The notes below the pieces were generated by a model. The model was not told the origin of the DNA, did not search any database, and saw only the letters and a program-made list of their open reading frames with translations. 64,000 nucleotides of DNA from Chryseobacterium sp. SN22 (lineage in GTDB: Bacteria > Bacteroidota > Bacteroidia > Flavobacteriales > Weeksellaceae): contig NZ_VTSX01000012.1 in assembly GCF_008329705.1 (NCBI RefSeq), forward strand, positions 1 to 64,000, given 5' to 3'. Position 1 is the stretch's first letter. The number at the start of each line of letters is the position of its first letter. The position numbers and the translations under genes are program-made. Positions 25,461 to 34,790 of this stretch are shown here, piece by piece.

Positions 25461-26111
25461 TTAGTGTCCGAAACTTTTAATCAGAAAGTAGACGGCCACG
25501 ATCAGCATCACAATTCCTACGATAAGTCTCGCTATCTTAGGCTGCCCGGTTGGATTGGCAACTGTCCGGGGCTGGGATTTGAATAATTCTTCCGCTTTGT
25601 CTTTGAATTTTTCCGTATTGGTTTCAAAAACCTCGGTGATGGTAATACCCTGAACCGCCGTTTTATGCAGCAGCGAATTGGTAGCATGAAGCAGGATCTG
25701 GAATTTCCCGTCCTTAAATTCTGTAATTTTAAAGGCCCTTTCTCCATACGCTTTTTCCAGGCCGAAAGGCAATACCTTTACCACATCCGCATTCTGGGTC
25801 TGCCAGGTAATGATGATCTCCTCCCCTTTTTTCGCATGGACCTTATTGGCCGAAAAGGTCTTGATGGAAGGCGGAACCGTATACCGGAAACTTTTCTGAT
25901 GGCTCTCTAAATTCTGGTCGTACGTATACCGGCTGCTTTTATCGCTCAACGTTTCGTACGCTTCCTGGATTTCCCGGAAACGGTCTGCGAAGAATGCGTC
26001 GTTTTCATTTTTGTCCGGATGGTATTTTAAAGACAGTTTCCGATATGCCTTTTTGATGTCTTCTTCCGAAGCATCGTTTGAAATCCCGAGAAAATAGTAG
26101 TAATCTTTCAT
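25461..26111 (-). CDS. J-domain (DnaJ-like) membrane protein
   Basis: 216 residues. The J domain fills residues 1-67 with the HPD motif at 31-33 ([13 protein letters not shown]). A beta-rich middle domain follows (about 75-165, [20 protein letters not shown]), and there is one C-terminal transmembrane helix ([20 protein letters not shown]). HPD stimulates Hsp70/DnaK ATPase, so this is probably a membrane-anchored co-chaperone. It lacks the Gly/Phe and zinc regions of DnaJ proper. It is monocistronic between repeat-bearing spacers. Confidence 0.85.
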   Translation of the reverse strand: MKDYYYFLGISNDASEEDIKKAYRKLSLKYHPDKNENDAFFADRFREIQEAYETLSDKSSRYTYDQNLESHQKSFRYTVPPSIKTFSANKVHAKKGEEIIITWQTQNADVVKVLPFGLEKAYGERAFKITEFKDGKFQILLHATNSLLHKTAVQGITITEVFETNTEKFKDKAEELFKSQPRTVANPTGQPKIARLIVGIVMLIVAVYFLIKSFGH

Positions 26112-26156
26112 TGAGCCTTACAAAAATAAGGATTTATTTTCTTTGCCGGTAAATTT

Positions 26157-26222
26157 TTAACGCAACGATCGCCAGGATTTTCTGTAAACATTGAGAATAT
26201 TCTTCGTCCGCTAGGGCGCTTC
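26157..26222. repeat. AACGCAA...AACATTGAGAATATT repeat, copy 2
   Basis: The stretch ttaacgcaacgatcgcc, then aggattttctgtaaac and attgagaatattcttcg matches the copy at 11605-11668. Confidence 0.5.
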
Positions 26223-26270
26223 ACTCAGCAATGATAGCAGAGTATCTTTTTTAATAAAACAAATGACTAC

Positions 26271-26297
26271 CCGGTGGCTGAGCGAAGCCGAAGTCAC
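26271..26297. repeat. GGTGGCT...AGCCACC palindromic repeat, copy 3
   Basis: The copy reads ccggtggctgagcgaagccg then aagtcac; one arm base is altered (GTCAC). Confidence 0.55.
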
Positions 26298-26387
26298 ATT
26301 ATCATCTAAGAACATCTATGTCAATCTTTGGGAAAATTTTATCCTTTTAAAGAAATCAAAGTCCACAATTTTCGATATTGATCGCCG

Positions 26388-26430
26388 ATACTATATTGAG
26401 ATTGCCTGCGGCAATGACAAAACGCGGTAT
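26388..26430. repeat. CCCTACGGGATGACAAA repeat, copy 2
   Basis: The copy reads tactatattgagattgc then ctgcggcaatgacaaaacg; compare 19655-19695 and the inverted copy at 43056-43088. Confidence 0.5.
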
Positions 26431-26467
26431 TGAACTTGTGATTCATAATATATATATGACCAACGAC

Positions 26468-26494
26468 CCGGTGGCTGAGGCTACTCGAAGCCAC
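26468..26494. repeat. GGTGGCT...AGCCACC palindromic repeat, copy 4
   Basis: The copy reads ccggtggctgaggctactc then gaagccac; the two arms pair perfectly over GTGGCT/AGCCAC. Confidence 0.65.
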
Positions 26495-26550
26495 ATTGCA
26501 GCCCCTGAGTTGATAAAAGCCCAAGCTTAAAGCTGCGTGAGACAACATAC

Positions 26551-26590
26551 AAAAAAGTTGGGTTCGGAAAACTTTGCTTTCCAAACCCAA
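26551..26590 (-). terminator. Terminator of the sigma-factor operon
   Basis: A 13-bp stem with one mismatch (26558-26570 with 26578-26590) is followed on the minus strand by a U-run (six A on the plus strand). It closes the operon 26621-27907. Confidence 0.75.
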
Positions 26591-26620
26591 CCCAACAATT
26601 TCAATTTAGCTGCTTTTATT

Positions 26621-26890
26621 TTACGCTTCGGCGGTCGGTTCTTTCTCAAACCTTCTGTGGCCGCATTTGGAAGCGAATTCTTTTTTGAATTTCCCTTTCA
26701 GTTCCTGATAGTCCTCCTCGTTCATTTCACGGATTTTATCAGCGAGTCCGAACGGCGATTTTTCCCTGATCCCGTATTCCTCAAAAATACCTTTGACGAA
26801 TCTTTTCCGCTGAATGGCTTTTTTGGCAATCATGGCGATGCCTGCCACGGCTAAGGCTCCGAGAGCCCCTCTTACTACTGAATTTTTCAT
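26621..26890 (-). CDS. Small protein with an N-terminal hydrophobic helix
   Basis: 89 residues. Residues about 7-24 are hydrophobic (RGALGALAVAGIAMIAKKAI), followed by a charged helical domain (GLADKIREMNEEDYQELKGK) and a Cys/His-containing tail (SKCGHRRF). I do not recognise a family. It is the third gene of the operon with the sigma factor and the two-helix membrane protein and is followed by the terminator. Confidence 0.65.
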   Translation of the reverse strand: MKNSVVRGALGALAVAGIAMIAKKAIQRKRFVKGIFEEYGIREKSPFGLADKIREMNEEDYQELKGKFKKEFASKCGHRRFEKEPTAEA

Positions 26891-26973
26891 TTTCTTAAAT
26901 TTTAAATTTTACTACTTCTTTTTATAAAGACGAACACCCCTAAACTTTACTTTACTACTTCTTAAAATTTCGG

Positions 26974-27315
26974 CTATCCGTTTGTTTTTCTGTTTCTGCT
27001 GAAAAAACCGTTTTCACATCTGCTTCTCCAGACTTCTTTAAACTTTTCCCGCTCTTCCGGAGACAGGTTCATCATCTTTTCCCTCATTTTCCGCTCCTTG
27101 AAATCCCGCATTCCTTTTCCGAAATGGAAACCCCCGAAAAGGATCTTGCATAAAATCAGGATTCCCATTGCCTGCCAGTAGTTGACGGTCTTTACGCCTA
27201 AAATCTCAGGCAGCAGGCAGTTCCAGAGCGCCATCACGATCCAGGTGACGCCTAAAAAAATCAATGGCGGACAAAGTATTAAAAAAAACCAGCCCTTTTT
27301 ATGTTTATGATTCAT
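26974..27315 (-). CDS. Two-helix membrane protein linked to an ECF sigma factor
   Basis: 113 residues. Two transmembrane helices (GWFFLILCPPLIFLGVTWIV; YWQAMGILILCKILFGGFHF) and a C-terminal soluble part (LSPEEREKFKEVWRSRCENG). Its position 13 bp after the sigma gene fits an anti-sigma factor or a sigma target, but no zinc-binding anti-sigma motif (HxxxCxxC) is seen. Function unknown. Confidence 0.65.
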   Translation of the reverse strand: MNHKHKKGWFFLILCPPLIFLGVTWIVMALWNCLLPEILGVKTVNYWQAMGILILCKILFGGFHFGKGMRDFKERKMREKMMNLSPEEREKFKEVWRSRCENGFFSRNRKTNG

Positions 27316-27328
27316 AATCTTATTTTTA

Positions 27329-27907
27329 CTAACTGTTTAAATCTTCGTATAATCTTCTCAATCGGTTCCTTAAGTGCTTTACCGCATAATTTTTACGGCT
27401 GATGATGGTTTTGATATTTTCCCCATGCTCATCGGCAATTTCCTGAAGGGTCTTGTCATTAAGCTCATTTTCAACATAGACCAGCCGCTGCTTTTCCGGA
27501 AGTTCGTCCAGTGCTTCAAACAGCTTTTTCCAGATTTCGTCCTGAAACATTTTTACTTCCGGCCCGGCACTTTCATCCATCAGCAGGATGTCTTTAATGG
27601 AAAAGCTTCCGTCTTCATCTTCGTAAACAAAATCTTCCAGGTTCTCGGTTTTCTTTTTGCGGTACTTATCGGTGATTTTATTGGCCGTCACCCGGTAGAG
27701 CCACCCGCCGACATTCACAATTTCGGAGAGATTGGTCAGGCTGCTGAACTGATACCATACTTCCTGCAGGATATCTTCGGCATCTTCCGTATTCTTCACT
27801 TTCGGGCGAATGTAAGACATCAGCTTTCCTCCGTACTTTGAAACGGTCTGTGAGATGACATTATCTTTCTCCTTCTGTGGCATTGTTATTTCTTCGGCAA
27901 CCTCCAT
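27329..27907 (-). CDS. ECF-type RNA polymerase sigma factor
   Basis: 192 residues. Region 2 is YIRPKVKNTEDAEDILQEVW followed by WLYRVTANKITDKYRKKK; region 4 is LPEKQRLVYVENELNDKTLQ and then EIADEHGENIKTIISRKNYA. The usual sigma-70-like fold is complete, with a rather long linker rich in acidic residues (EDFVYEDEDGSFSIKDILLM). It directs RNA polymerase to a small stress regulon, unknown here. The start could be the ATG at 27907 or one at 27883. The first gene of a three-gene operon. Confidence 0.9.
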   Translation of the reverse strand: MEVAEEITMPQKEKDNVISQTVSKYGGKLMSYIRPKVKNTEDAEDILQEVWYQFSSLTNLSEIVNVGGWLYRVTANKITDKYRKKKTENLEDFVYEDEDGSFSIKDILLMDESAGPEVKMFQDEIWKKLFEALDELPEKQRLVYVENELNDKTLQEIADEHGENIKTIISRKNYAVKHLRNRLRRLYEDLNS

Positions 27908-28191
27908 ACCTCTATGACGGTTGGAAATTTTGTTTTACTTTAATAAATTTAAAATATTTTTCGGGAAGGTAAAAATCTCCTACAGATTACATCGATTTTC
28001 ACAGATGATAACGTGGCTTCGAGTGGCCTCAGCCCCCTTGAATCACCATTCCTGCTTCTTGAATTATACAATCAAAGATTTTCTTAAAATTTTTGTGCCC
28101 GTGTCAAAATATAGTATTCAGCTTAACGCCATAAGATTATCTTCTGTTAAACTTTGTGGTTAAATAAAAAGCTTTAGTACCTTAAATAAAA
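27908..28191. other. Gene-free interval with a composite repeat
   Basis: No supportable gene. The stretch tacagattacatcgatttt / cacagatgataac (27980-28012) lies next to a GTGGCT palindrome (28013-28036); the same composite occurs at 33921-33979 and near 43130-43181. Confidence 0.55.
28013..28036. repeat. GGTGGCT...AGCCACC palindromic repeat, copy 5
   Basis: The copy reads gtggcttcgagtggcc then tcagcccc; the second arm is partly decayed. Confidence 0.5.
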
Positions 28192-28218
28192 AACGGAAAG
28201 CCAAAGTGACTTTCCGTT
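28186..28218 (-). terminator. Intrinsic terminator after the S9 peptidase
   Basis: A 9-bp perfect stem (28192-28200 with 28210-28218) is followed on the minus strand by a U-run. Confidence 0.75.
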
Positions 28219-28243
28219 GATTCATTATAAAAAGATATTGCTT

Positions 28244-30247
28244 TTACTTATTAAAATTCTGGGCAAAGAAACCGAGCATGGTTTTATAAAACTCGATGCG
28301 GTTCTGCTCTTTGCCGAAGCCGTGGCCTTCATCGTATTTTACCATGTACGGCACTTCAAAACCTTTGGCCCGTAATGCTTTTACGATCTGGTCGGATTCA
28401 TTAATGTTTACCCTTGGATCATTGGCTCCCTGAACCACGAACAGCGGCTTTTTAATTTTATCGATCTGGAATACCGGCGAAACTTCCTTTGCGATCTTCG
28501 CTTCTTCGGGATTATCCAGGTCGTACCAGATCTGCTTTACCATTTCTTTATACGGCTTCCAGTATTCCGGGAAGGAACCGAAGAAAGTGAAAATATTGGA
28601 GACGCCTACATAATCGACCCCGCATGAGTACAGATCCGGGGTTTTGATCAGCCCCATCAGCGTCGCATAACCGCCGTGGCTTCCGCCATAGATCGCTACT
28701 TTGTCTTTATCGATCCAGCCTTGCGAAATGGCATATTTTACACCGTCTTCCACATCGTCCATGGCTTTCCTGCCGATCTGCTTATAACCGGATTTCTGGA
28801 ATTCTTTGCCGTAGCCTCCTGAAATCCTGAAATTCACCTGCAAAGTCGCATAGCCGCGGCTTGCAAAAAGCTGCGTTTCGGGATTAAAACCCCAGTCGTC
28901 ACGGATTCCCTGTGGCCCGCCGTGAGGATTTACAATCAGTGGTACTTTCTTACCCTGAACAGCCTCTTTCGGCAAGGTAATATAACCGTGAATGGTTACC
29001 CCGTCCCTGCTTTTGAATTCGATCGGGCGCATTTCCGCCATGTCTTCTTCTTTCAGCTGAGGCATCAGGTCGAAAAGAAGCTTGGTCGTATTCGCTTTGG
29101 TATCGTATTCGTAATATTTTCCATAGAGTTTATCACTGTCGACCACCACCAGCAGTTTCTCGTCTTTGTCATCGGAAGAAACAACGGAAAATTGTTTATC
29201 GCCGAATTCGGAAGCCAGCTTGTCATGAACTTCCTTATAATATCTGCTTACCGGAATGGTTTCATTCTTAATCCCGTTATAGCTGATGTAATCCAGTTCG
29301 TAATTCCTGTTCTTTCCCGCCAGACTGATGGAATTGACATCAAAATCCGGATGGGAATACACTTCTTTAATGGGTTGGTCTTTTTTTAAATCATAAAGAA
29401 CGATTCTCGATTTATCACCGTTAAGGTCGGTCGCCACATAGGCTTCATCTTTATTGCCTGAATTTTCATTGAAACTGATGATCTGGAAACTGTCTTTCCA
29501 GTCGGTGGTTTTCAGCAGGTTGAATTTGCCGGTCTGCAGGTCTTTGTAATACAGTTTTGAAGTAAGGCCGTTTTCCAGGATGGTATATCCTCTCAGATTT
29601 CCCTGCTTGTCAAAAATATAATTGTCGATCGGGCTGTTTACATCCTTATTCTCATACAGCCGGGTCATTTCCCCGGTGTTGAAATCGATTTTATAAGGTT
29701 CGAAAATCTGCCTGTTGTTTTTGTTCATCGTAACGATCACGAACGGCGTATCCTTAATAATCCTTACGCTGTTTAACGTAATTCCTTCAAAAGGCGTAAG
29801 GTCTTTCAGGTTTTTTCCGTCAATGTCCGCAGCATACAGATGAATGTTTTCATTTCCGCCGCGGTCCTGGGTGTAAAACAGACGTTTTTTATCCAGCCAG
29901 CCGTAGCTTTTGATCAGATCATTTTTTTCTTCCAGGGCCCTGGTAATTTTTCCTGTGGTAAGGTCTTTTACGTAGACATGGTTTTTGCTGTCCTTGTCTT
30001 TTTCTTTGTAGGACAGGTACTTTCCGTCGGGCGAAATCTTAAACTGGGAAGCTTTCGGCCTTGCAAAATAATCTTCTACTCTGTATGTAAAATTTCCTTT
30101 ATCGTAAGAAATCAGATTTTCGAAAGTCGCTTTTGTAGAAACCAGGGACGGATCTCCCGGCAGTTTGGTAGTGTTGGTCTGGGCGTTCATCATAATAGCG
30201 GATATGATCACTTGGGTTATCCCGAAAAATTTGGTGTTGATATTCAT
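28244..30247 (-). CDS. S9-family prolyl oligopeptidase-like peptidase
   Basis: 667 residues; ATG at 30247 opens a signal peptide ([23 protein letters not shown]). The N-terminal half is the beta-propeller region and the C-terminal half the alpha/beta-hydrolase domain. The catalytic residues are Ser at about 522 ([12 protein letters not shown]), Asp at about 609 (QGANDPRVN) and His at about 642 (DEGHGFG). The enzyme cleaves short peptides, often after proline, in the periplasm. It stands alone with its own terminator; the DoxX-like gene is 117 bp upstream on the same strand. Confidence 0.92.
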   Translation of the reverse strand: MNINTKFFGITQVIISAIMMNAQTNTTKLPGDPSLVSTKATFENLISYDKGNFTYRVEDYFARPKASQFKISPDGKYLSYKEKDKDSKNHVYVKDLTTGKITRALEEKNDLIKSYGWLDKKRLFYTQDRGGNENIHLYAADIDGKNLKDLTPFEGITLNSVRIIKDTPFVIVTMNKNNRQIFEPYKIDFNTGEMTRLYENKDVNSPIDNYIFDKQGNLRGYTILENGLTSKLYYKDLQTGKFNLLKTTDWKDSFQIISFNENSGNKDEAYVATDLNGDKSRIVLYDLKKDQPIKEVYSHPDFDVNSISLAGKNRNYELDYISYNGIKNETIPVSRYYKEVHDKLASEFGDKQFSVVSSDDKDEKLLVVVDSDKLYGKYYEYDTKANTTKLLFDLMPQLKEEDMAEMRPIEFKSRDGVTIHGYITLPKEAVQGKKVPLIVNPHGGPQGIRDDWGFNPETQLFASRGYATLQVNFRISGGYGKEFQKSGYKQIGRKAMDDVEDGVKYAISQGWIDKDKVAIYGGSHGGYATLMGLIKTPDLYSCGVDYVGVSNIFTFFGSFPEYWKPYKEMVKQIWYDLDNPEEAKIAKEVSPVFQIDKIKKPLFVVQGANDPRVNINESDQIVKALRAKGFEVPYMVKYDEGHGFGKEQNRIEFYKTMLGFFAQNFNK

Positions 30248-30363
30248 AATCTCATGGTTTGTGAAACGTATCTTTACCATAAGACGCTTTTAGCGGGCAG
30301 TTTGTTACATGCCCACTGCTAAAATTTAGTCTAAAAACAAAAAGAGAGTGGTATTTCCCTTGA

Positions 30364-30822
30364 TTAGTTCAGGTAAATTCCGAAATACCAGGTCCATGCA
30401 ATTAAGATCACCTGCATCGGAATTCTTTCTTTATACAGGTAAGCCATTCCCGGTCCTGTAAAATCGGCTTTGAAAATATTGATGTTTTTCCGGGATGAGT
30501 TGATGTTGGCAATAAAAACCAATAGGTAGAAAACAATTAACAAGACCGCTGTCAGCTCACGGATAGAAGGAATCATTACTCCGATCCCCGCAGCAATTTC
30601 CAGAACACCGGTGAAATAGACCCAGAACATTTTGCCGGGAATCCATTCAGGGATCATCATGGCCATTCCTTTCTGGAATTTAAAATGTGCCAATCCGGTA
30701 AAAATAATAAAGGCCGCCATTCCGAGATTTCCGGAAAATAAAAAATTCCAGTCTCCCTGAAAAATTTTTGTGCCCAGTAAACCTAAGATAAAGGTGACGA
30801 AGAGAATCGTTAATAGTTTCAT
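30364..30822 (-). CDS. DoxX-family membrane protein
   Basis: 152 residues with four hydrophobic segments. The helix carrying IIFTGLAHFKFQKGMAMMIP and the second block GVLEIAAGIGVMIPSIRELT fit DoxX-like proteins, which are small inner-membrane proteins found with respiratory or redox systems. No partner gene is adjacent. Role uncertain. Confidence 0.75.
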   Translation of the reverse strand: MKLLTILFVTFILGLLGTKIFQGDWNFLFSGNLGMAAFIIFTGLAHFKFQKGMAMMIPEWIPGKMFWVYFTGVLEIAAGIGVMIPSIRELTAVLLIVFYLLVFIANINSSRKNINIFKADFTGPGMAYLYKERIPMQVILIAWTWYFGIYLN

Positions 30823-31162
30823 ATTTTATTTTTAATCACACAATGGTATGCATGTTATCGAAATTAAGCAAAACAAAGCAGCATTCGTACAGATAACAGA
30901 ACAGAAAGTATTTAGATCATAACTTTTTTGCAAGCGACTTAATCCTCAGGCACATTTACTTTAAGCGGCGAAATCAGATGAAATTTTAATCACTTCCTGA
31001 AAAGATTATGATGTTTACTTTTTTGAACATTCTATCACATCATTTGTAAAAACAATTTTTACTTAACAACAGAAAACGGACTTACGCCGAGGTATGTATC
31101 CGTTTAATTTAGTTAAACAAGATAACACCCGGGTAAATCCGTGTTAATTTGTGATTCGTTAT
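30823..31162. other. Gene-free interval upstream of the DoxX gene
   Basis: No supportable gene. It ends with gtaaatccgtgttaatttg / tgattcgtt (31131-31159), a variant of the CAGATTnnnnCAGAT composite repeat found elsewhere in the window. Confidence 0.45.
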
Positions 31163-31609
31163 TTACAATGTGCTTTCGGCAAGGTTCTTTACGATTTCCA
31201 ATCCTTTGGTAAATCCGGTATTGAGATCGTCCTCCCATTCTTTTTCGGTCTGGACCTCTGTATGGAGTTTGGTTTTCCCGTCATAATCAATAAGAATGTA
31301 TTTTTCGAAACATCCGCTCCACTGTTTTACTTCCATGCTTTCGGCATCTTCATTACCGTCTTTATCCACCATTCCCAGATGTTTGAAAATAATCTGATCA
31401 GGTTCTTCAAGACTGTCGATAGTCGACACCATCCCTGCTCCTTCTGCATTGACAAAATACGTTTTGCCACCGACTTCCCAATCGGATTTCATTACGTTTC
31501 CGGGATTGAAAAACTGCGTCCATTGACTGTATGTCTTTTCGTTCCATAATACATCCCAGACTTTTTGTTTCGGGGCATCGATCACAATTTCATAAGATAA
31601 GGTTTCCAT
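31163..31609 (-). CDS. SRPBCC (AHSA1-like) protein 1
   Basis: 148 residues with the AHSA1/START-like fold: an N-terminal strand then helix (IDAPKQKVWDVLWNEKTYSQ), a central sheet, and a long C-terminal helix (FTKGLEIVKNLAESTL). Such domains bind hydrophobic ligands or, for AHSA1, Hsp90. It is closely paralogous to the next gene, from which it is separated by 28 bp; both end in ...LxxNLAES/LSNVKHLSE. Part of the seven-gene SRPBCC/VOC/SDR cluster. Function unknown. Confidence 0.8.
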   Translation of the reverse strand: METLSYEIVIDAPKQKVWDVLWNEKTYSQWTQFFNPGNVMKSDWEVGGKTYFVNAEGAGMVSTIDSLEEPDQIIFKHLGMVDKDGNEDAESMEVKQWSGCFEKYILIDYDGKTKLHTEVQTEKEWEDDLNTGFTKGLEIVKNLAESTL

Positions 31610-31637
31610 GTTTTATTGGTTGGGTTTGATTAGTATT

Positions 31638-32066
31638 CTATAACTGATTTTCGGAAAGATGTTTCACATTGGAAAGGGCATCCGGAAATTTTTCCTCAAA
31701 AAAAGATCTGAATTCTTCGGTAGTCTGAATTTCAACCTCCAAGTGGGTAATGTTCTCGTCTTCACTCAACAGATACCGTTCGGTAGCTTCTCCCAAATCC
31801 CGCGGTGTTTCCACGCCTTCATAGATTTCCCCGAGATGTAAAAATATGATTTCCTCATTCGGAACCAGCTTTGTAATTTTGCTGTACATCCCGTTGTTTT
31901 TGGGATCCAGGAATTTAATGGTGGCGCCTTCCTGCAGATCCCCCTGATAAAAAGAACCTTCGGTGAATGCGGAAGTCCACTGTCTGAAAGAAAAATCATC
32001 CCACAACACACTCCAAACCTTTATTGCTTCAGCTTTAATCTGAACATCAAAATGTAATTTTTCCAT
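31638..32066 (-). CDS. SRPBCC (AHSA1-like) protein 2
   Basis: 142 residues, same fold as the gene downstream (IKAEAIKVWSVLWDDFSFRQ near the N-terminus; DALSNVKHLSENQL at the end). Both lie on the minus strand with short gaps, implying a tandem duplication. It is 40 bp downstream of the SDR gene. Ligand unknown. Confidence 0.8.
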   Translation of the reverse strand: MEKLHFDVQIKAEAIKVWSVLWDDFSFRQWTSAFTEGSFYQGDLQEGATIKFLDPKNNGMYSKITKLVPNEEIIFLHLGEIYEGVETPRDLGEATERYLLSEDENITHLEVEIQTTEEFRSFFEEKFPDALSNVKHLSENQL

Positions 32067-32106
32067 AAAAATTTATAAACTAGCTGTTAATTTCTGTGTC
32101 TACTCT

Positions 32107-32940
32107 TTACCCGCCTACAAAATCCCCGCCATTAATGTGGATAATTTCACCGGTTATAAAACTTGAATCCTGTGAAGCCAGAAATACGTAAGCCGGAGCG
32201 ACTTCCGAAGGCTGTCCTGCCCTTTTCATCGGATTGTCTTTTCCGAAATCCGAAACATCATCGAATGTTTCCTTCACCAGAGGCGTCCAGATCGGGCCCG
32301 GTGCTACCCCGTTCACCAGAATATTCTTTTCTGCAATATTGGTGGCCAAAGAACGGATAAAGGTGGCGATTGCTCCTTTGGTGGATGAATAGTCTATTAA
32401 ATGGTCGCTGCCGCGATAGGCCGTCACGGAAGTGGTACAGATCACCCGCGAACCGCTGTCCATGAGCTGCAGGCAGTCTCTCGTAAAAGAAATCATGGAG
32501 ATAATATTGGTATTGAATGTCTCATGAATCTGTTCATCAGAAATGCTTTCCAGATCGTCTTTGGGAAACTGGATGCCTGCATTGTTCACAAGGATATCCA
32601 GTGACTGCCATTCGTTTTTGATTTTCTCCGTACATTGTTTCCGGAAATCTTTATCAGAAATATCCCCTTTCAGTAAAAGGCAGTTTTTCCCTTCTTTTTC
32701 CACCAGTCTTTGGGTTTCCTTAGCATCGTCGTCGCTTTCCTTATAAATAATGGCTACATCAGCGCCTTCACGGGCATAATGCACCGCTACGGCCTGGCCG
32801 ATCCCGCTGTCGCCCCCGGAGATCAGCGCCTTTTTACCATGAAGCTTGTCGCTTCCTTTATAATTTTCACGGATGATTTCCGGATAAAGGCCCTCCTCAG
32901 GAACCTGCGATTTGGAATCTGATTGGTTCTTTGTTTTCAT
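32107..32940 (-). CDS. SDR-family oxidoreductase
   Basis: 277 residues. The nucleotide-binding motif is SGGDSGIGQAVAVHYAREGA, the structural NNAG is present, and the catalytic Ser-Tyr-Lys appears as TSVTAYRGSDHLIDYSSTKG. This is the general-stress/glucose-dehydrogenase-like branch (YhdF/YhxC type), usually NAD(P)-dependent and acting on unknown aldehydes, ketones or sugars. It sits within a cluster of small binding-fold proteins and may be transcribed with them. Confidence 0.9.
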   Translation of the reverse strand: MKTKNQSDSKSQVPEEGLYPEIIRENYKGSDKLHGKKALISGGDSGIGQAVAVHYAREGADVAIIYKESDDDAKETQRLVEKEGKNCLLLKGDISDKDFRKQCTEKIKNEWQSLDILVNNAGIQFPKDDLESISDEQIHETFNTNIISMISFTRDCLQLMDSGSRVICTTSVTAYRGSDHLIDYSSTKGAIATFIRSLATNIAEKNILVNGVAPGPIWTPLVKETFDDVSDFGKDNPMKRAGQPSEVAPAYVFLASQDSSFITGEIIHINGGDFVGG

Positions 32941-33016
32941 ATTTAAATATTTTGTGGTGAATTAAATATCAAACGACAAGCCGAAGGAGGAAAAAGTATG
33001 GTACATAAAAGGAAAC

Positions 33017-33883
33017 TTACGAATGATAAACCTTTTCTAAATCTTCGATGACAATCTTCTGCATGGTCATCATGGCCTGGACAACTTTCTGCGCTTTTTC
33101 CGGATCATGGTCGCTCATCAGCTGAATCAGCCTTTTCGGAACAATCTGCCAGCTGAAGCCGAACGGATCTTTGAGCCAGCCGCACATGCTTGCCCTTCCT
33201 CCATCGGCAGTCAGAGCATTCCAATACTTATCCGTCTGCTCCTGTGTATCCGTCATGACGACCATGGAAATCCCTTCGTTGAAATCAAATGCATGATCGT
33301 AAGAGTTATCCATACAGAAGAGGCTGTAGCCGTCAATTTCAAACTGTGCCTGCTGAATGTTGTCTTCCGGTTCCTGCATCGGATGGCCTTCACTGCCCTG
33401 ACCGTATTTCAGAACATTCCCGATTTTAGAATTGGGAAAAGTACGGATATACAGTTCCATGGCCTGCATGGCTTTTCCATTGTTTCCGTGAATGAACATG
33501 AGGGCCGGAACCATCTTCTGGTCTCCGGATTTATCACCAAGATAGATCTGCCAGGTTACGCCGTACCGATCCTGTACCCAACCGTATTTTCTGCTCCACG
33601 GATAGGAATCCAGCGGCATCAGGACCATACCGTCTTCCGAAATCGGGTCCCAGTATTGCAGAACCTCGTCTTCCGTCTCGCAGATCACCATAAAAGATAC
33701 CGAAGCATTCTTTCTGAAATGCGGGCCGCCGTTCAGCAGCATCAGTTTCTGGCCGAACAGATCAATATTCATCACCATGGGCGTATCGGCTGTAATTTTG
33801 CCGTTGAAAACTTTACAGTAAAATTCTGCAGATTCTTTAGCATCACCATCGTACCAGAGGCACGGGAAAATATCGTTATTCAT
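33017..33883 (-). CDS. Two-domain VOC (PhnB-like) protein
   Basis: 288 residues made of two vicinal-oxygen-chelate modules: FPCLWYDGDAKESAEFYCKV with DSYPWSRKYGWVQDRYGVTW, then ALMFIHGNNGKAMQAMELYI with GWLKDPFGFSWQIV. Both carry the PhnB-like tail pattern (DxxGxxWQI). Metal residues are not obvious, so catalysis is unproven. The C-terminus ends in a helical extension. Confidence 0.85.
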   Translation of the reverse strand: MNNDIFPCLWYDGDAKESAEFYCKVFNGKITADTPMVMNIDLFGQKLMLLNGGPHFRKNASVSFMVICETEDEVLQYWDPISEDGMVLMPLDSYPWSRKYGWVQDRYGVTWQIYLGDKSGDQKMVPALMFIHGNNGKAMQAMELYIRTFPNSKIGNVLKYGQGSEGHPMQEPEDNIQQAQFEIDGYSLFCMDNSYDHAFDFNEGISMVVMTDTQEQTDKYWNALTADGGRASMCGWLKDPFGFSWQIVPKRLIQLMSDHDPEKAQKVVQAMMTMQKIVIEDLEKVYHS

Positions 33884-33953
33884 AATTTTAGTATAGTCTA
33901 GTTGTTATCATTATCTTTCGACCACAGGTCTGTACGGATTTGACAGATGATGA

Positions 33954-33979
33954 GGTGGCTTCGGCTCCGCTCAGCCACC
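33954..33979. repeat. GGTGGCT...AGCCACC palindromic repeat, copy 6 (composite)
   Basis: The copy reads ggtggcttcggctccgctc then agccacc, a near-perfect palindrome. It is preceded by a variant of the CACAGATTTnACAGAT unit (33921-33953) with the same join (acagatgatga) as at 28002 and, approximately, 43150. Confidence 0.65.
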
Positions 33980-33989
33980 GATTATAATT

Positions 33990-34262
33990 TTATGTCTCTA
34001 TTGATGTTTCAGAAAAATCATGTTCATTTTCCGTGAATGAAAAGTGATTTTCATTCATGTGACTTTTCAGTTTTTTCATGCTGACTTCTCCGAAACCCCG
34101 CATCTGCCGGATTTCATTTTCCGAATAGCCGGATAATTTTTCAAGGGAATCGATCTTCTCTTTTTCCAATGCTCTTCTTGCTGCCACAGCAATAATTCCC
34201 TGCAGAAAGCATCCTTCCGAGGTATGGTTTACCACGCAGACTGATTTCAGGCATTTCGCCAT
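33990..34262 (-). CDS. Helix-hairpin-helix (RNA polymerase alpha-CTD-like) protein
   Basis: 90 residues from ATG at 34262; the longer start at 34280 is less likely. A helix-hairpin-helix segment (SLEKLSGYSENEIRQMRGFG, then EVSMKKLKSHM) resembles the C-terminal domain of RNA polymerase alpha. The N-terminal half has four Cys/His (MAKCLKSVCVVNHTSEGC). Possibly a DNA-binding accessory protein of the SRPBCC/VOC cluster. Exact role unknown. Confidence 0.7.
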   Translation of the reverse strand: MAKCLKSVCVVNHTSEGCFLQGIIAVAARRALEKEKIDSLEKLSGYSENEIRQMRGFGEVSMKKLKSHMNENHFSFTENEHDFSETSIET

Positions 34263-34297
34263 TATCACCAGATTGATCATGCTCCTGAAAAGTGTAT

Positions 34298-34711
34298 TTA
34301 ATTGTTTTCGGCGTACTTATGAAAATTATTCAGAATGGCGTACCATCCTTCCCGCTGCATTTCCACCGGGTTCTGCTTTTCCGGATCGAAGGTAATCTCT
34401 ACCTTCGTGGCGGCAGCATCGATTTCATGAAACAGGATTTCAACCTTCCTTCCGTCTTCCAGGTGATACCGGATCTTTCTGTTGGGAATGATTTCGTCAT
34501 ACGTCCCTTCAAAATCGAAACCGAAACTGCCGTCCCGGGCTTCCATTCTGGTTTTGAGCCTTCCTCCAGGACGCATATCGTTTTCAGCCACCGGACAATG
34601 CCAGGTTTCATTCGCAAAATTCCATTGGACAATGTGTTCCGGACCGTTGTAATATTCCCAGACTTTTGTGACGGGCACCAACAGGGTAATGTCTATTTTA
34701 ATAGGTTCCAT
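34298..34711 (-). CDS. SRPBCC (AHSA1-like) protein 3
   Basis: 137 residues. The fold blocks are clear: VTKVWEYYNGPEHIVQWNFA, then PGGRLKTRMEARDGSFGFDF, then EREGWYAILNNFHKYAENN-like tail (QREGWYAILNNFHKYAENN). Typical single-domain AHSA1 protein. It ends 35 bp upstream of the helix-hairpin-helix gene. Confidence 0.82.
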   Translation of the reverse strand: MEPIKIDITLLVPVTKVWEYYNGPEHIVQWNFANETWHCPVAENDMRPGGRLKTRMEARDGSFGFDFEGTYDEIIPNRKIRYHLEDGRKVEILFHEIDAAATKVEITFDPEKQNPVEMQREGWYAILNNFHKYAENN

Positions 34712-34790
34712 AATTTATCATTTTGTGATGGGGTAAAAGGGCAACTTCATCAGCTGCCCATAACATATATAATGAAGTTTAAAGATAGGA

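Larger units (their letters stand above)
26112..26550. other. Repeat-bearing gene-free interval
   Basis: About 440 bp with no supportable gene, but three repeat families: AACATTGAGAATATT type (26157-26222), two GGTGGCT palindromes (26271-26297 and 26468-26494), and the ATGACAAAACG unit (26388-26430). Confidence 0.6.
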
